From an uncultured Oscillospiraceae bacterium (GTDB lineage: Bacteria; Bacillota; Clostridia; Oscillospirales; Ruminococcaceae), in contig CAJGEB010000024.1 in the NCBI GenBank assembly GCA_904502045.1, positions 1 through 10,151 on the forward strand: a stretch of DNA of 10,151 nt, in the 5' to 3' direction. The first letter of the stretch is position 1; each line of letters begins with the position of its first letter. Both the position numbers and the translations under genes were made by a program. Below, piece by piece: positions 1 to 7,536 of this stretch. The notes under the pieces were generated by a model. It was not told the DNA's origin. It was given only the letters and a program-made list of their open reading frames with translations, and made no database searches.

Positions 1-733
1 ATTCCCGCTGATTACGGTCTATCTGTTCCTTGACCTTGTCGTATATTTCCCTTTCGACCGACAAAATGGAGTTTTCATTTTCAAGTATAGCATTCAGACG
101 CTCAAGACGCTTGATTATATTTGATTCATTCAGTAGTTTTTGCTTATCCTCAACGGTAAAGTTAAGGTTACCTGCTACAAGCTCCACCAAAGTATTGGGG
201 TCATCCACCGAAATTATATTAAGTATAAGCTCTTTCGGCATTTTTGGCATAAGCTCGCAGTATTCCTCAACAAGAGCCTTTACCGTTCTCATAAGGGCGT
301 CGCACAGTACACTCTTTTCTATCCGCAGCTTCTTAACCGGCATCTCTTCAGTCATAGCTATGAGGTAGGGGGAATCGCTTATGTAGTCTACTGCTTTTGC
401 ACGGTAAAGTCCTTCAACAAGCACCCTCACCGTATCTCCCGTCGTACGCATTATCTGCTTTACTTCCGCCACTACACCGATATCGTACAGATCCTTAGGT
501 TCCGGCTCGTTGTTTGAAATATTTTTCTGCGCAACAAGAAATATCTTGTGCTCCTTCTTCATTACCTCGTTAAGCGCAAGTATCGATTTCTTTCTGCCTA
601 CATCAAAATTAAACACCATCTTCGGAAACATTACGATTCCTCTCAGGGCAATAGCAGGCATCTGCTTCAATTCTTTTTCTTTACCTTTTGTGTTTATCTC
701 TATATTATCGTCATTTTGATTTATCTGGCTCAT
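1..733 (-). CDS. lon: Lon protease (LonA), N-terminal part, cut by the window edge
   Basis: ATP-dependent cytosolic serine protease that degrades misfolded and some regulatory proteins. Only the first 244 codons are present, running off base 1. Translation begins MSQINQNDDN and soon gives the typical Lon substrate-binding domain: MPAIALRGIVMFPKM, then a conserved FLVAQKN block, then DLYDIGVVAEVKQI and TVRVLVEGLYRAKAV. After it comes the helical part of the N domain ending in LERLNAILENENSILSVEREI, the coiled segment before the AAA+ module. The ATPase and Ser-Lys protease domains lie outside the window. The start (ATG at 731-733) has a GGAAAGGA site about 8 bases upstream. It follows clpX in the same direction, the usual tig-clpP-clpX-lon order, but a terminator after clpX and a promoter-like TATAAT at 881-886 suggest its own transcript with a structured leader of about 140 nt. 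Confidence 0.95.
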   Translation of the reverse strand, partial: MSQINQNDDNIEINTKGKEKELKQMPAIALRGIVMFPKMVFNFDVGRKKSILALNEVMKKEHKIFLVAQKNISNNEPEPKDLYDIGVVAEVKQIMRTTGDTVRVLVEGLYRAKAVDYISDSPYLIAMTEEMPVKKLRIEKSVLCDALMRTVKALVEEYCELMPKMPKELILNIISVDDPNTLVELVAGNLNFTVEDKQKLLNESNIIKRLERLNAILENENSILSVEREIYDKVKEQIDRNQRE

Positions 734-776
734 AAGCTTTATCCTTTCCGGAGATTAAGTTTGTACGCACCTGTAC

Positions 777-861
777 GCGCGCCGCATAAATTGCGGCTAC
801 GCCGCTTTGCAGGCTATGCCTGCAAACTTTCGGCAAAGCCGAAAGAATTTATGCGGCGCGC
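777..861. repeat. Cloverleaf palindrome 1 (four-way junction, lon leader)
   Basis: An outer perfect 16-bp inverted repeat (777-792 with 846-861; GCGCGCCGCATAAATT) encloses three abutting perfect hairpins. These are 793-797/801-805 (5 bp, loop TAC), 806-814/818-826 (9 bp, loop TAT) and 827-834/838-845 (8 bp, loop AAA). No base is unpaired at the junction, and only 9 of 85 bases are unpaired overall. Outside it a 7-bp repeat (TTTGTAC 760-766, GTACAAA 871-877) could close a larger stem. It lies between the putative lon promoter and the lon start, so it is probably transcribed. The arms are too short-looped for a tRNA, and no T-tract makes it a terminator. Same architecture as 7593-7666. Confidence 0.9.
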
Positions 862-880
862 AGAAGGGAAGTACAAAGGT

Positions 881-909
881 ATTATACAATAGCGGGGAAG
901 AAAAATCTA
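881..909 (-). promoter_or_regulatory. Putative lon promoter
   Basis: On the minus strand a perfect TATAAT lies at 886-881. The hexamer 17 bases upstream (TAGATT, 909-904) is a poor -35 match, so recognition would lean on the -10. The site lies just downstream of the clpX terminator and upstream of lon, where a promoter is expected. Predicted initiation near 874 would put the whole 777-861 palindrome in the lon 5' UTR. Confidence 0.5.
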
Positions 910-933
910 TATATTTATTATTACAAATTTAAC

Positions 934-969
934 AAAAAAACCCTCCGCAGCCAAAAAGTACGGAGGGTT
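934..969 (-). terminator. Intrinsic terminator of the tig-clpP-clpX unit
   Basis: On the minus strand, just after the clpX stop, a 9-bp stem AACCCTCCG/CGGAGGGTT (969-961 with 947-939) is followed by a run of seven T (940-934). This is a standard Rho-independent terminator and separates clpX from lon. Confidence 0.9.
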
Positions 970-973
970 GGGA

Positions 974-2296
974 TCAAGAATGAGAATCTGCTGAACGTTT
1001 TGATTTGGAGCCGGAGGAACCTGCAGAAATAAGCAGTTGAGTCGGCTGTTTGTTTTCGTTGTAATAGAATGCCGGCGGCTGATTATCGGTGATGCAGGTA
1101 GCGTTAATGGAGATTTTCTCGAGCTTATAGTCAGAGGGAGCCTCAAACATAAGATTAGCGAGGGATTCCTCCATAATTGAACGAAGACCTCTTGCTCCGG
1201 TTTTGCGTTCGATAGCCTTATTAGCGATTTCCTTGAGAGCGCCGTCGGTGAATTCGAGTTTAATACCGTCGAGCTCAAAGAGTTTTTGGTACTGCTTAAT
1301 AAGGGAATTTTTGGGTTTAGAGAGGATATTGATAAGCATATCGGTGTCGAGAGGACTCAAAACCGAAATTACGGGTATTCTGCCGACGAGCTCGGGAATA
1401 AGACCGTGTTTAACGAGATCGTGAGGAGTAACCTGCTTGAGAAGAGCGTCCATCTCTTTGGACTGCGGATCGCGTATATTGGAACCGAATCCGATAGAGG
1501 ATTTATCGACGCGTTTTTCTATAATTTTATCAATACCTTCGAAAGCTCCGCCGCAAATGAATAATATGTTGGAGGTATCGATCTGAATGAACTCCTGCTG
1601 GGGATGTTTGCGTCCGCCGGTAGGAGGAACGTTAGCAACGGTACCTTCAAGAATTTTAAGGAGTGCTTGCTGAACTCCTTCACCGCTTACATCTCTTGTA
1701 ATAGAAACGTTTTCGGATTTGCGTGATATTTTATCGATCTCATCTATGTAGATGATTCCGTGTTCAGCGCGTTCGATATCGAAATCTGCGGCTTGGATAA
1801 GGCGAAGGAGAATATTTTCAACGTCCTCACCGACATAACCTGCCTCGGTAAGAGTGGTAGCGTCGGCGATGGCAAGAGGAACATTAAGAATGGAAGCAAG
1901 AGTCTGTGCGAGGTAGGTTTTACCCACGCCGGTAGGACCCAGCAGCAGAACGTTGCTTTTTTGGATCTCCACATCGTCATCTGCGCCGAAATATATTCTT
2001 TTGTAGTGGTTATAAACCGCTACCGCAAGACTGATCTTAGCACTGTCCTGCCCTATGACATACTCATCCAAGCGCTGTTTTATCTCCATAGGCTTAAGAA
2101 CGGGAATCTCAACATCCTCTTTTACGGGAGGACGCTTTTTAATATGAGCAACATCGCCATCGACTATGCTGGTACAAAGCTCAACGCACTCATTACAAAT
2201 ACACACGCCGGGACCGGCTATCATTTTTGAAACCTGATCCTGAGTTTTACCGCAAAAAGAGCATATCAAGAGCTTATCGTCATTATTTTTAGACAT
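974..2296 (-). CDS. clpX: ClpX, ATP-dependent unfoldase of ClpXP
   Basis: AAA+ hexameric unfoldase that recognises substrates and threads them into ClpP in the cytosol. The 440-residue length fits the family. Visible in order: a zinc-binding domain with CxxC-x18-CxxC (Cys12, Cys15, Cys34, Cys37); Walker A GPTGVGKT at 120-127; pore-1 loop GYVG at 153-156; Walker B IIYIDE at 181-186; the RKH loop at 229-231; the IGF tripeptide at 268-270 that docks on ClpP; and a C-terminal small AAA domain with GARGLR, the sensor-2 region. The last ~20 residues are Ser/Lys-rich, as is common at ClpX ends. ATG start with GGAGG about 8 bases upstream. It lies 24 bp after clpP, so it is probably translated from the same tig-clpP-clpX message, and is followed at once by a terminator. 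Confidence 0.98.
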   Translation of the reverse strand: MSKNNDDKLLICSFCGKTQDQVSKMIAGPGVCICNECVELCTSIVDGDVAHIKKRPPVKEDVEIPVLKPMEIKQRLDEYVIGQDSAKISLAVAVYNHYKRIYFGADDDVEIQKSNVLLLGPTGVGKTYLAQTLASILNVPLAIADATTLTEAGYVGEDVENILLRLIQAADFDIERAEHGIIYIDEIDKISRKSENVSITRDVSGEGVQQALLKILEGTVANVPPTGGRKHPQQEFIQIDTSNILFICGGAFEGIDKIIEKRVDKSSIGFGSNIRDPQSKEMDALLKQVTPHDLVKHGLIPELVGRIPVISVLSPLDTDMLINILSKPKNSLIKQYQKLFELDGIKLEFTDGALKEIANKAIERKTGARGLRSIMEESLANLMFEAPSDYKLEKISINATCITDNQPPAFYYNENKQPTQLLISAGSSGSKSKRSADSHS

Positions 2297-2320
2297 AACC
2301 GTCCTCCGTAAAAAGATTAA

Positions 2321-2902
2321 TTATCTGTGAGAGATGACCTTGTCAATGAGTCCGTACTCTGCAGCTTCATCGGCCATCATAAAGTTATCTCTTTCGGTAT
2401 CCAGCTCAATGGTAGCGAGCGGCTTACCGGTATTTTGAGAAAGGATGAGGTTAAGGCGGGTCCTCATTTTAAGTATTCTGTCGGCGTGGATCTTGATATC
2501 GCTTGCCTGACCCTGCATACCGCCGAGAGGCTGATGGATCATAATCTCGCTGTTGGGGAGAGCAAAGCGTTTACCCTTAGCGCCGGAAGAAAGAAGAAAC
2601 GCGCCCATGGAAGCAGCCATACCCACACAGATGGTGGAAACGTCGGGTTTGATGTACTGCATAGTATCATATATAGCCATACCCGCAGTAACGGAGCCGC
2701 CGGGACTGTTTATATAAAGGTGGATGTCCTTTTCGGGATCCTGACCCTCCAAATAAAGCAGCTGTGCGACCACAAGACTTGCGGTAACATCGTTGATCTC
2801 TTCGCTCAGAACGATAATTCTGTCGTTGAGCAATCTTGAAAAGATATCGTAAGAGCGTTCGCCACGGTTAGTCTGCTCTACGACCATCGGTACCAGACTC
2901 AT
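2321..2902 (-). CDS. clpP: ClpP, proteolytic subunit of Clp protease
   Basis: Serine peptidase that forms the tetradecameric chamber of ClpXP. The 193-residue length is typical. The catalytic triad is visible: Ser98 in GMAASMGA, His123 in MIHQP and Asp172 in DTERDNF. The oxyanion/strand motif [11 protein letters not shown] (64-74) and the N-terminal VPMVVEQT, which would be processed or form the axial gate, are also present. There is no signal peptide, as expected for a cytosolic protein. The ATG start has GGAGG 7 bases upstream. It lies between tig (53 bp upstream) and clpX (24 bp downstream), and ClpX carries the IGF docking loop that pairs with ClpP. Only one clpP copy is in the window. 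Confidence 0.98.
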   Translation of the reverse strand: MSLVPMVVEQTNRGERSYDIFSRLLNDRIIVLSEEINDVTASLVVAQLLYLEGQDPEKDIHLYINSPGGSVTAGMAIYDTMQYIKPDVSTICVGMAASMGAFLLSSGAKGKRFALPNSEIMIHQPLGGMQGQASDIKIHADRILKMRTRLNLILSQNTGKPLATIELDTERDNFMMADEAAEYGLIDKVISHR

Positions 2903-2955
2903 ATGAATGCCTCCAATAACTCGTTTTTAAATAGTTTAGTGCCGATCAAGAAAAA

Positions 2956-3210
2956 TTATTCGGCTTTTTCGGTTTTAGCGGTAGTTTTTTTAGCTTTGGG
3001 AGCCGCTTCGCCGTCGGCAGCCTTAGTGGATTTTGCAGCAGTCTTTTTTGCGGGAGCCTTCTCACCGTCAGCTTTGGCAGCGGTGCTCTTTGCAGCAGTA
3101 GACTTCTTTGCGGGAGCCTTTGCTGCGGGCTTCTCGTCGCCGGATTTCTCCTCAGCAGCCTTAGGAGCAGCCTTCTTCGCGGGAGCCTTGGCAGCCTTAG
3201 CCTTTTTCTC
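2956..3210 (-). repeat. Lys/Ala/Pro low-complexity repeat region inside tig
   Basis: Encodes residues 426-509 of trigger factor. The motif KAPAKK occurs three times. On the plus strand the 11-mer GCGGGAGCCTT recurs at 3050-3060, 3110-3120 and 3179-3189 (spacings 60 and 69, both multiples of 3). This suggests growth by in-frame duplication of a short coding unit. The acidic patches EEKSGDEK, DGEK and DGEA break the basic runs. Confidence 0.85.
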
Positions 3211-4485
3211 GGTGATTACAGCGCTGTCTTTAACGAGGTCGATTGCCTTGTTAGCAGCAGCGTCAGCAGAGATCTCCTCGACGGGAATGTACTTTTTAAC
3301 CTCGTCAACAGAGAGCTTGTACGCATCGGCGATCTTAGCGTATTCTGCATTGATCTCCTCTTCGGAAACGGTGATATTTTCCTTCTTAACGATAGTTTCG
3401 AGAGCAAGTCTCATTTTAACCTGATTTACAGCTTGCTCGCGGAAGGAATTTCTGAAGGTATCCATATCGGAGCCGGTGTATCCGAGGTAGGTCTGCATAT
3501 TAAGTCCCTGAGCATTCAGACGGCGCTCAAAGTCGTAGACCATCTCATTGATCTTGTTTTCATACATAACTTCGGGAATCTCAGCCTTGAGGTTCTCGGT
3601 AATGGTATTGATGAGCTTAGTTTCAACTTCCTGCTGAGCAGCATTATCAAATCTCTCTTTGATCTTCTTGGAGAGATCCTCTTTGAGAGCATCAAGGGTA
3701 TCAAACTCGCTTACGTCCTTAGCAAACTCGTCGTCTACTACGGGAAGATCGCGAGCCTTGAGCTCATGAAGCTTAACTTTGAATACGCTGGGCTTACCCT
3801 TAAGATCGTCAACATGGTAATCCTCGGGGAAGGTTACGTTAACGTCGAATTCATCGCCGGGGTTATGTCCGATGATTTGATCCTCAAATCCGGGAATGAA
3901 GGAACCGGAACCGAGGGTGAGGTGGTACTTTTCGGCTTTTCCGCCGTTGAAGGGTACACCGTCAACGAATCCCTCAAAGTCGATGAGGGTCATATCGCCG
4001 TTAATAGCAGCGCGGTCGGAAACGGTAACTACTCTTGCGCTTCTGTTGCGGAGCTTATCAAGCTCTTCGTTGATGTCAGCATCGGTAACGTCCTTTATTA
4101 TTTTCTCGGCGGCGATGTTGAGGTAGCCGTCGATGTCGCATTCGGGTTTGGAGATAACGGTAGCCTTGAACTCGTAGCCTTCCTTGCTTACCGAAAGAAC
4201 CTCAATATCAGCGCGGTCCACCGGAGTGATGTCGGCTTCTTCAAGAGCTTTGGCGTATGCGTCGGGATAGGAATCGTTTACAGCGTCCTCATAGAAAACG
4301 TTTTCGCCGTATATTTTCTCGATGAAACGGCGGGGAGCCTTACCCTTTCTGAATCCCTGCACATTTATTTTTCCGACATTTTTCTTGTAAGCCTTTTCTA
4401 CTGCGGCTTCAAATTCGTCGGCGCCTACCGTTACGATAAGCTCATATTTGTTGGTTTCGATTTTGTTTACTGATTTTAGACTCAT
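2956..4485 (-). CDS. tig: Trigger factor with a histone H1-like C-terminal tail
   Basis: Ribosome-associated chaperone with peptidyl-prolyl isomerase activity that meets nascent chains at the exit tunnel. The ribosome-docking signature GFRKGKAPR is at 44-52 in the N domain. An FKBP-like PPIase domain follows, from about 150 to 240 (DFEGFVDGVPFNGG, then LGSGSFIPGFEDQIIG), then the helical chaperone domain to about 425. Trigger factors usually stop at roughly 430-450 residues. This one has 509, because residues 426-509 form a low-complexity tail rich in Lys, Ala, Pro and Thr with three KAPAKK units. The frame stays open and uses the same codons as the rest, so the tail looks genuine rather than a frameshift. 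ATG start with AGGAGG about 10 bases upstream. First gene of the tig-clpP-clpX unit, with promoter-like sequence at 4529-4558. Confidence 0.97.
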   Translation of the reverse strand: MSLKSVNKIETNKYELIVTVGADEFEAAVEKAYKKNVGKINVQGFRKGKAPRRFIEKIYGENVFYEDAVNDSYPDAYAKALEEADITPVDRADIEVLSVSKEGYEFKATVISKPECDIDGYLNIAAEKIIKDVTDADINEELDKLRNRSARVVTVSDRAAINGDMTLIDFEGFVDGVPFNGGKAEKYHLTLGSGSFIPGFEDQIIGHNPGDEFDVNVTFPEDYHVDDLKGKPSVFKVKLHELKARDLPVVDDEFAKDVSEFDTLDALKEDLSKKIKERFDNAAQQEVETKLINTITENLKAEIPEVMYENKINEMVYDFERRLNAQGLNMQTYLGYTGSDMDTFRNSFREQAVNQVKMRLALETIVKKENITVSEEEINAEYAKIADAYKLSVDEVKKYIPVEEISADAAANKAIDLVKDSAVITEKKAKAAKAPAKKAAPKAAEEKSGDEKPAAKAPAKKSTAAKSTAAKADGEKAPAKKTAAKSTKAADGEAAPKAKKTTAKTEKAE

Positions 4486-4528
4486 TGCGAATTTTCCTCC
4501 TGTTTTGGCGAATAATCTTAACTAAACG

Positions 4529-4558
4529 ATTATAGCATAAGAATTATTAAAATGCCAT
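4529..4558 (-). promoter_or_regulatory. Putative promoter of tig-clpP-clpX
   Basis: On the minus strand a perfect TATAAT (4534-4529) is preceded by TGC, giving an extended -10 (TGCTATAAT). ATGGCA 18 bases upstream (4558-4553) matches four of six -35 positions. The site is about 45 bases before the tig start in an A/T-rich gap. I saw no CIRCE or CtsR-like operator, so heat-shock control is not evident. Confidence 0.7.
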
Positions 4559-4619
4559 ACTTTTTTATTATTTTTTTAAATTAAGTAAATAAAAAACTAA
4601 AAAAATCGAAAATGGGGAG

Positions 4620-5309
4620 TTAAAGTACTTTAAAAGGGGTAAACCCGAGGCGGTCTGCGGAGACGAGTTTGAAGTCGATACCGAGAAAATTACCCTCTAT
4701 TGCGAATTTACAGCCCTCTGAGTGAATGTGGCCGTAGTAGCATTTTTTGATTCCGCGGGAATTCAGTACCTCTAAAATTTCGCCGCAGATTATATCCTGA
4801 TACACCGGCGGGTAGTGGAGAAATGCGATTTTTTCTTCGGCTCCGAGCTTTTCGGCGGCGGCTATCGAGGCGGACATACGCATAGCCTCGCGCGCAATTA
4901 TTTTTTTATCCTGTGCGCTTGAATCCTCGGGAGTCCAGCCGCGAGTGGCGCAGATTCCCACACCGTCGTACAAAACGGCACTGTTGTGGAGTATCGAAAA
5001 AGAAGAAAGATTATGCTGCTCAAAAAAGTTTTCGATTTTTCTTTGGGTGGACCACCAGTAGTCGTGGTTGCCCTTGACGATATATTTTTTACCCGGCAGT
5101 GAGTTTATTAGGGAAAAGTCCTCAAGCGCTTCATCGAGAGTCATTCCCCAAGAGATGTCGCCGAGAAGTATCACCGAATCGGAGTCGGTCACGGTATTTT
5201 TCCAGTTTAATACAATTCTTTCGGTGTAATTTTCCCAACCGCGAAAAACATCCATCTTTTTATCGGCACAAAGGGAAAGATGCAGGTCGCCAATGACAAA
5301 AAGGGACAA
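4620..5309 (-). CDS. Calcineurin-like metallophosphoesterase
   Basis: Predicted soluble two-metal phosphoesterase whose substrate is not known from sequence. All core metal-binding motifs are present in order: GDLH (7-10), GDIS (50-53), GNHD (80-83), a histidine in FLHYPP (His165) and GHIH (193-196). The length of 229 fits a single-domain enzyme without signal peptide or membrane segment. The start is TTG at 5309-5307: it has AAAGGAG 10 bases upstream, no in-frame ATG nearby is better, and the protein must begin close to the first metal motif. It is divergent from the DUF1540 gene. A weak promoter-like TATACT lies at 5344-5339. A stretch of about 40 A/T-rich bases separates its stop from the tig promoter, with no clear terminator. 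Confidence 0.9.
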   Translation of the reverse strand: MSLFVIGDLHLSLCADKKMDVFRGWENYTERIVLNWKNTVTDSDSVILLGDISWGMTLDEALEDFSLINSLPGKKYIVKGNHDYWWSTQRKIENFFEQHNLSSFSILHNSAVLYDGVGICATRGWTPEDSSAQDKKIIAREAMRMSASIAAAEKLGAEEKIAFLHYPPVYQDIICGEILEVLNSRGIKKCYYGHIHSEGCKFAIEGNFLGIDFKLVSADRLGFTPFKVL

Positions 5310-5376
5310 AATGTATCGACTCCTTTCGTGAAACGGTCAGTATAAAACGAGATGCGCGGAGAATAATAATATCAGT

Positions 5377-5392
5377 CGGAGCAAAAGCTCCG
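5377..5392. other. Small hairpin between divergent genes
   Basis: CGGAGC (5377-5382), loop AAAA, GCTCCG (5387-5392), a perfect 6-bp stem in the gap between the phosphoesterase and DUF1540 genes. No T-tract follows on either strand, so a terminator is unlikely. The sequence is close to the middle arm of the 7593-7666 cloverleaf (TCGGAGCT, AGCTCCGA), so it may be a lone arm of the same family or an operator. Function unknown. Confidence 0.5.
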
Positions 5393-5420
5393 GCGAAAAT
5401 TTTCAGGGAGAACGATGGTT

Positions 5421-5600
5421 ATGAACGAAAACAAAGCCTGTGACCGCGACTGTTTGAGCGGTATAGTATGCAAGGTAGAGAATTGTATTTACAACAAAAG
5501 CGGATGCAAATGTACAGCGGAGGAAATTAAAGTCGGTCCCGCTCACGCATGCTGCAGCTCCGATACCGTGTGTTCGACTTTTAAACCCTCGAAGCACTGA
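5421..5600 (+). CDS. Small Cys-rich DUF1540 protein
   Basis: A 59-residue protein with nine cysteines in the spacing of DUF1540: IVCKVENCIYN, then GCKCTAEEIKV, then a C-terminal CSTF. The family is common in spore-forming Clostridia and Bacilli. Its function is not established, and the cysteines suggest metal binding or disulphide-linked packing. I chose the ATG at 5421 because AGGGAG (5405-5410) lies 10 bases upstream. The in-frame ATG at 5415 (two residues longer, MVMNEN) leaves only 4 bases. It is a single gene on the plus strand between two minus-strand units, convergent with yraN. No clear sigma-A promoter is visible before it, which would fit a sporulation sigma factor, but that is inference. 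Confidence 0.85.
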   Translation: MNENKACDRDCLSGIVCKVENCIYNKSGCKCTAEEIKVGPAHACCSSDTVCSTFKPSKH

Positions 5601-5606
5601 AGAAAT

Positions 5607-5626
5607 GTCGCGGCAAATGCTGCGAC
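5607..5626. terminator. Hairpin between convergent DUF1540 and yraN ends
   Basis: GTCGCGGCA (5607-5615) and TGCTGCGAC (5618-5626) pair over nine positions with one G-T pair, filling the 25-bp gap between convergent stop codons and reaching into the first base of the yraN stop. T-tracts are poor on both strands, so it is at best a weak bidirectional terminator. Confidence 0.4.
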
Positions 5627-6015
5627 TATACATAAAGTCCCATACCGTCGGCGGTAAAGGCGTTTTTAAAATGCTCAAATTCGGGAGTTTCAAAGTTACC
5701 CGAATTTTCTATTTCAAGTGCAAATATATCAAAGCGCGGCTGGAGGTTCCAACCGTTTTCGGTCATATATTTTACCGCACTTTTTATTATTTTCGCTTTC
5801 TTGGAGCGGCTGACCGATTCGAGAGGGGACACAAGGGAACCTTTTTTGCGCACCTTCACCTCAACAAATACGATAAAATTACCCTCTTTTGCAATAATAT
5901 CAATCTCGCCGTAAACACAGTGGTAATTTCGGCGGACTATCTCGTAGCCCTGCGAGGAAAGGTACTTTGCGACGAAATCCTCACCGCAGTAGCCTGTTTG
6001 GGTGAAGGTACTCAT
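5626..6015 (-). CDS. YraN/UPF0102 family protein, predicted nuclease fold
   Basis: A 129-residue protein of the UPF0102 (YraN) family, whose members have a restriction-endonuclease-like fold; no cellular reaction is firmly established. The family signature is clear: GxxGEDFVAKYL near the N-terminus (8-19), then YGEIDIIAKEGNFIVFVEVKVR at 35-56. This supplies the Glu37, Asp39, Glu52 and Lys54 expected of a PD-(D/E)xK-type site. The start ATG at 6015-6013 has AAGGAG about 8 bases upstream. It begins 11 bp after the rnhB stop, so it is the last gene of the rplS-lepB-rbgA-rnhB-yraN order. This linkage with rnhB is widespread in Firmicutes and hints at a nucleic-acid role, which is inference. Confidence 0.92.
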   Translation of the reverse strand: MSTFTQTGYCGEDFVAKYLSSQGYEIVRRNYHCVYGEIDIIAKEGNFIVFVEVKVRKKGSLVSPLESVSRSKKAKIIKSAVKYMTENGWNLQPRFDIFALEIENSGNFETPEFEHFKNAFTADGMGLYV

Positions 6016-6026
6016 CTCAAAACTCC

Positions 6027-6617
6027 TTAAAGAATATTTTTCAGAAAAGTCTTTCTGTGGGCGTCTGTAATACCGTATTTTGCGATAGCTTCATAATGCA
6101 GCTTTGTGGGGTATCCCTTGTGCTTATCAAAACGGTACATGGGGTACTCTTCGTGAAGACGTAGCATAAAACGGTCACGCTCCACCTTGGCAAGAATCGA
6201 CGCAGCGGCGATACTTGCGGATTTTGCGTCCCCCTTAACTACCGATTCGGCAGGAATGGCATCAAGGTCGGGAGTGCGGTTGCCGTCCACCAAAACCATG
6301 TCGGGCGTGATACCGAGTCCCAAAACCGCCTTGCGCATAGCCAGCATCGAGGCGTTCAATATATTTATTTCGTCAATTTCTTTTTCATCAACATACGCCA
6401 CGCAGTAAGCAACAGCCGATTCCTTTATTTTTTCGTATATTTCCTCTCTTTTTTTCTCAGAGAGCTTTTTGGAGTCGTTTATTCCCTCAATAATATTATT
6501 TTTGTCGAGGATTACTGCTGCGGCAAAAACGGGTCCCGCAAGAGGACCGCGGCCGGCTTCATCCGTTCCGCAGATTACATTGCAGGGGTAGCTTGCATCA
6601 AACTCGTACAGTGTCAT
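6027..6617 (-). CDS. rnhB: Ribonuclease HII
   Basis: Endonuclease that cuts the RNA strand of RNA/DNA hybrids and starts removal of single ribonucleotides from DNA. The 196-residue length is typical. The signature GTDEAGRGPLAGPV carries catalytic Asp19 and Glu20. DSKKLS is at 48-53, VDGN at 110-113 carries Asp111, and the KGDAKSASIAAASILAKV block (from 128) carries the remaining acidic site. FDKHKGYPT near the C-terminus is the conserved substrate-contact loop. The ATG overlaps the rbgA stop as ATGA, so the two are translationally coupled. AAAGGAG lies about 9 bases before the start, inside rbgA. Confidence 0.97.
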   Translation of the reverse strand: MTLYEFDASYPCNVICGTDEAGRGPLAGPVFAAAVILDKNNIIEGINDSKKLSEKKREEIYEKIKESAVAYCVAYVDEKEIDEINILNASMLAMRKAVLGLGITPDMVLVDGNRTPDLDAIPAESVVKGDAKSASIAAASILAKVERDRFMLRLHEEYPMYRFDKHKGYPTKLHYEAIAKYGITDAHRKTFLKNIL

Positions 6618-7501
6618 TCCTGCTCGCTCCTTTCAGCCTTTTCGGGAGCTTCAAGCGATATCCTTCCGAGCTTACCGCTTCTAAACTCGTCAAGCAGCAT
6701 TATTGATGCGCGTTCGGTATCTATTTCTCCGCCCGAAAGCAGCATTCCCCTTTTTTTAGCGATAAGCTCAATGAGTCCCGCTTCATCGCACTCGTTTATC
6801 AATTCGGGAGTAAGGTTATATCTCGCGCAAAGCAGCTGGGAATATTCAGCGCGCAAAATCGAACCCAGCCGCATAGCGAGCGACTGAACATCCATAATAT
6901 CGTCCTTTACCGCTCCTGTAAACGCAAGTCGTTCCCCTACTGTTTTATCTTCAAATTTAGGCCAAAGTACTCCCGGCATATCAAGCAGAGAGATTCCGTT
7001 TTCAAGGTTTACCCACTGCTTTCCTCTCGTAACTCCCGGTCTGTCCTCGACCTTGGCTTTGCGGCTTCCCGACATTCTGTTTATAAATGAAGATTTGCCG
7101 CAGTTGGGTATTCCCACCACCATCAGCCGTATCGGTTTACCCGACATTCCTTTTTCTGCGCGGCGTTTTATCTCATCGCTGAGAAGCTCCTTTACGGCAG
7201 GTATTACCTTTTGCAATCCCTTTCCGCTTTTGCAGTCGGCGGCAAGTGCAGGCACTCCTATATTTTTGAGAAAATTAAGCCACTGCGCTGTAACGCTCGG
7301 ATCGGCAGCATCGCTTTTGTTAAGCAGTACAAGCCGCGGCTTTTTACCGATAAGACGGCTGAGCTCAGGATTGCGGCTGCTCTGCGGTATTCTTGCATCG
7401 CGCATTTCTATTATAGCATCTACTAAATATAAGTTTTCCTGAATAAGTCTTCGGGTTTTAGCCATGTGGCCCGGAAACCATTGTACAGAAACCTGTTCCA
7501 T
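6614..7501 (-). CDS. rbgA: RbgA (YlqF), ribosome-assembly GTPase
   Basis: Circularly permuted GTPase needed for late maturation of the 50S subunit, acting in the cytosol. The motif order is permuted as expected: N-terminal QWFPGHMAK (7-15), then G4 NKSD (61-64), then G1 GIPNCGKSS (130-138), G2 threonine in PGVTRG (155-160) and G3 DMPG (174-177). A C-terminal RNA-binding helical domain follows. At 295 residues it is family length. The ATG at 7501-7499 keeps the usual spacing to QWFPGHMAK, but no good ribosome binding site sits directly before it. The nearest purine run (AAAGGAAG, about 34 bases upstream) is separated by a hairpin at 7518-7536. The gap to lepB is 229 bp and holds the second cloverleaf element. 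Confidence 0.96.
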   Translation of the reverse strand: MEQVSVQWFPGHMAKTRRLIQENLYLVDAIIEMRDARIPQSSRNPELSRLIGKKPRLVLLNKSDAADPSVTAQWLNFLKNIGVPALAADCKSGKGLQKVIPAVKELLSDEIKRRAEKGMSGKPIRLMVVGIPNCGKSSFINRMSGSRKAKVEDRPGVTRGKQWVNLENGISLLDMPGVLWPKFEDKTVGERLAFTGAVKDDIMDVQSLAMRLGSILRAEYSQLLCARYNLTPELINECDEAGLIELIAKKRGMLLSGGEIDTERASIMLLDEFRSGKLGRISLEAPEKAERSEQE

Positions 7502-7517
7502 CTTTTTATAACCATTT

Positions 7518-7536
7518 GCTTTTGTAGAACAAAAGC
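7518..7536. other. Hairpin between a purine-rich site and the rbgA start
   Basis: GCTTTTGT (7518-7525) and ACAAAAGC (7529-7536) form a perfect 8-bp stem with loop AGA. On the minus strand it directly follows AAAGGAAG and precedes the rbgA ATG by 16 bases. When folded it would bring the purine-rich site closer to the start codon. It could act in translation control, but this is inference. Confidence 0.45.

Noticed and set aside
30..517. Plus-strand open frames near the left edge
   Set aside because: They lie antisense to the clear Lon N-terminal domain on the minus strand.
777..861. A tRNA or tRNA-like gene, because the fold is a cloverleaf of tRNA size
   Set aside because: All loops are 3 bases, there is no seven-base anticodon loop, no T-loop consensus and no acceptor end, and the junction has no linkers.
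2903..3424. A 173-codon Ala/Phe-rich plus-strand frame
   Set aside because: It reads the antisense of the Lys/Ala-rich tig tail; its composition is explained by that low-complexity DNA.
3433..4473. A 346-codon open frame on the plus strand opposite tig
   Set aside because: It is the exact antisense of the trigger factor reading frame, and the tig protein has unmistakable family motifs. The antisense product shows no recognisable domain and no ribosome binding site.
4486..4619. CIRCE or CtsR heat-shock operator upstream of tig or lon
   Set aside because: No TTAGCACTC-N9-GAGTGCTAA type repeat or tandem heptad is visible in either gap.
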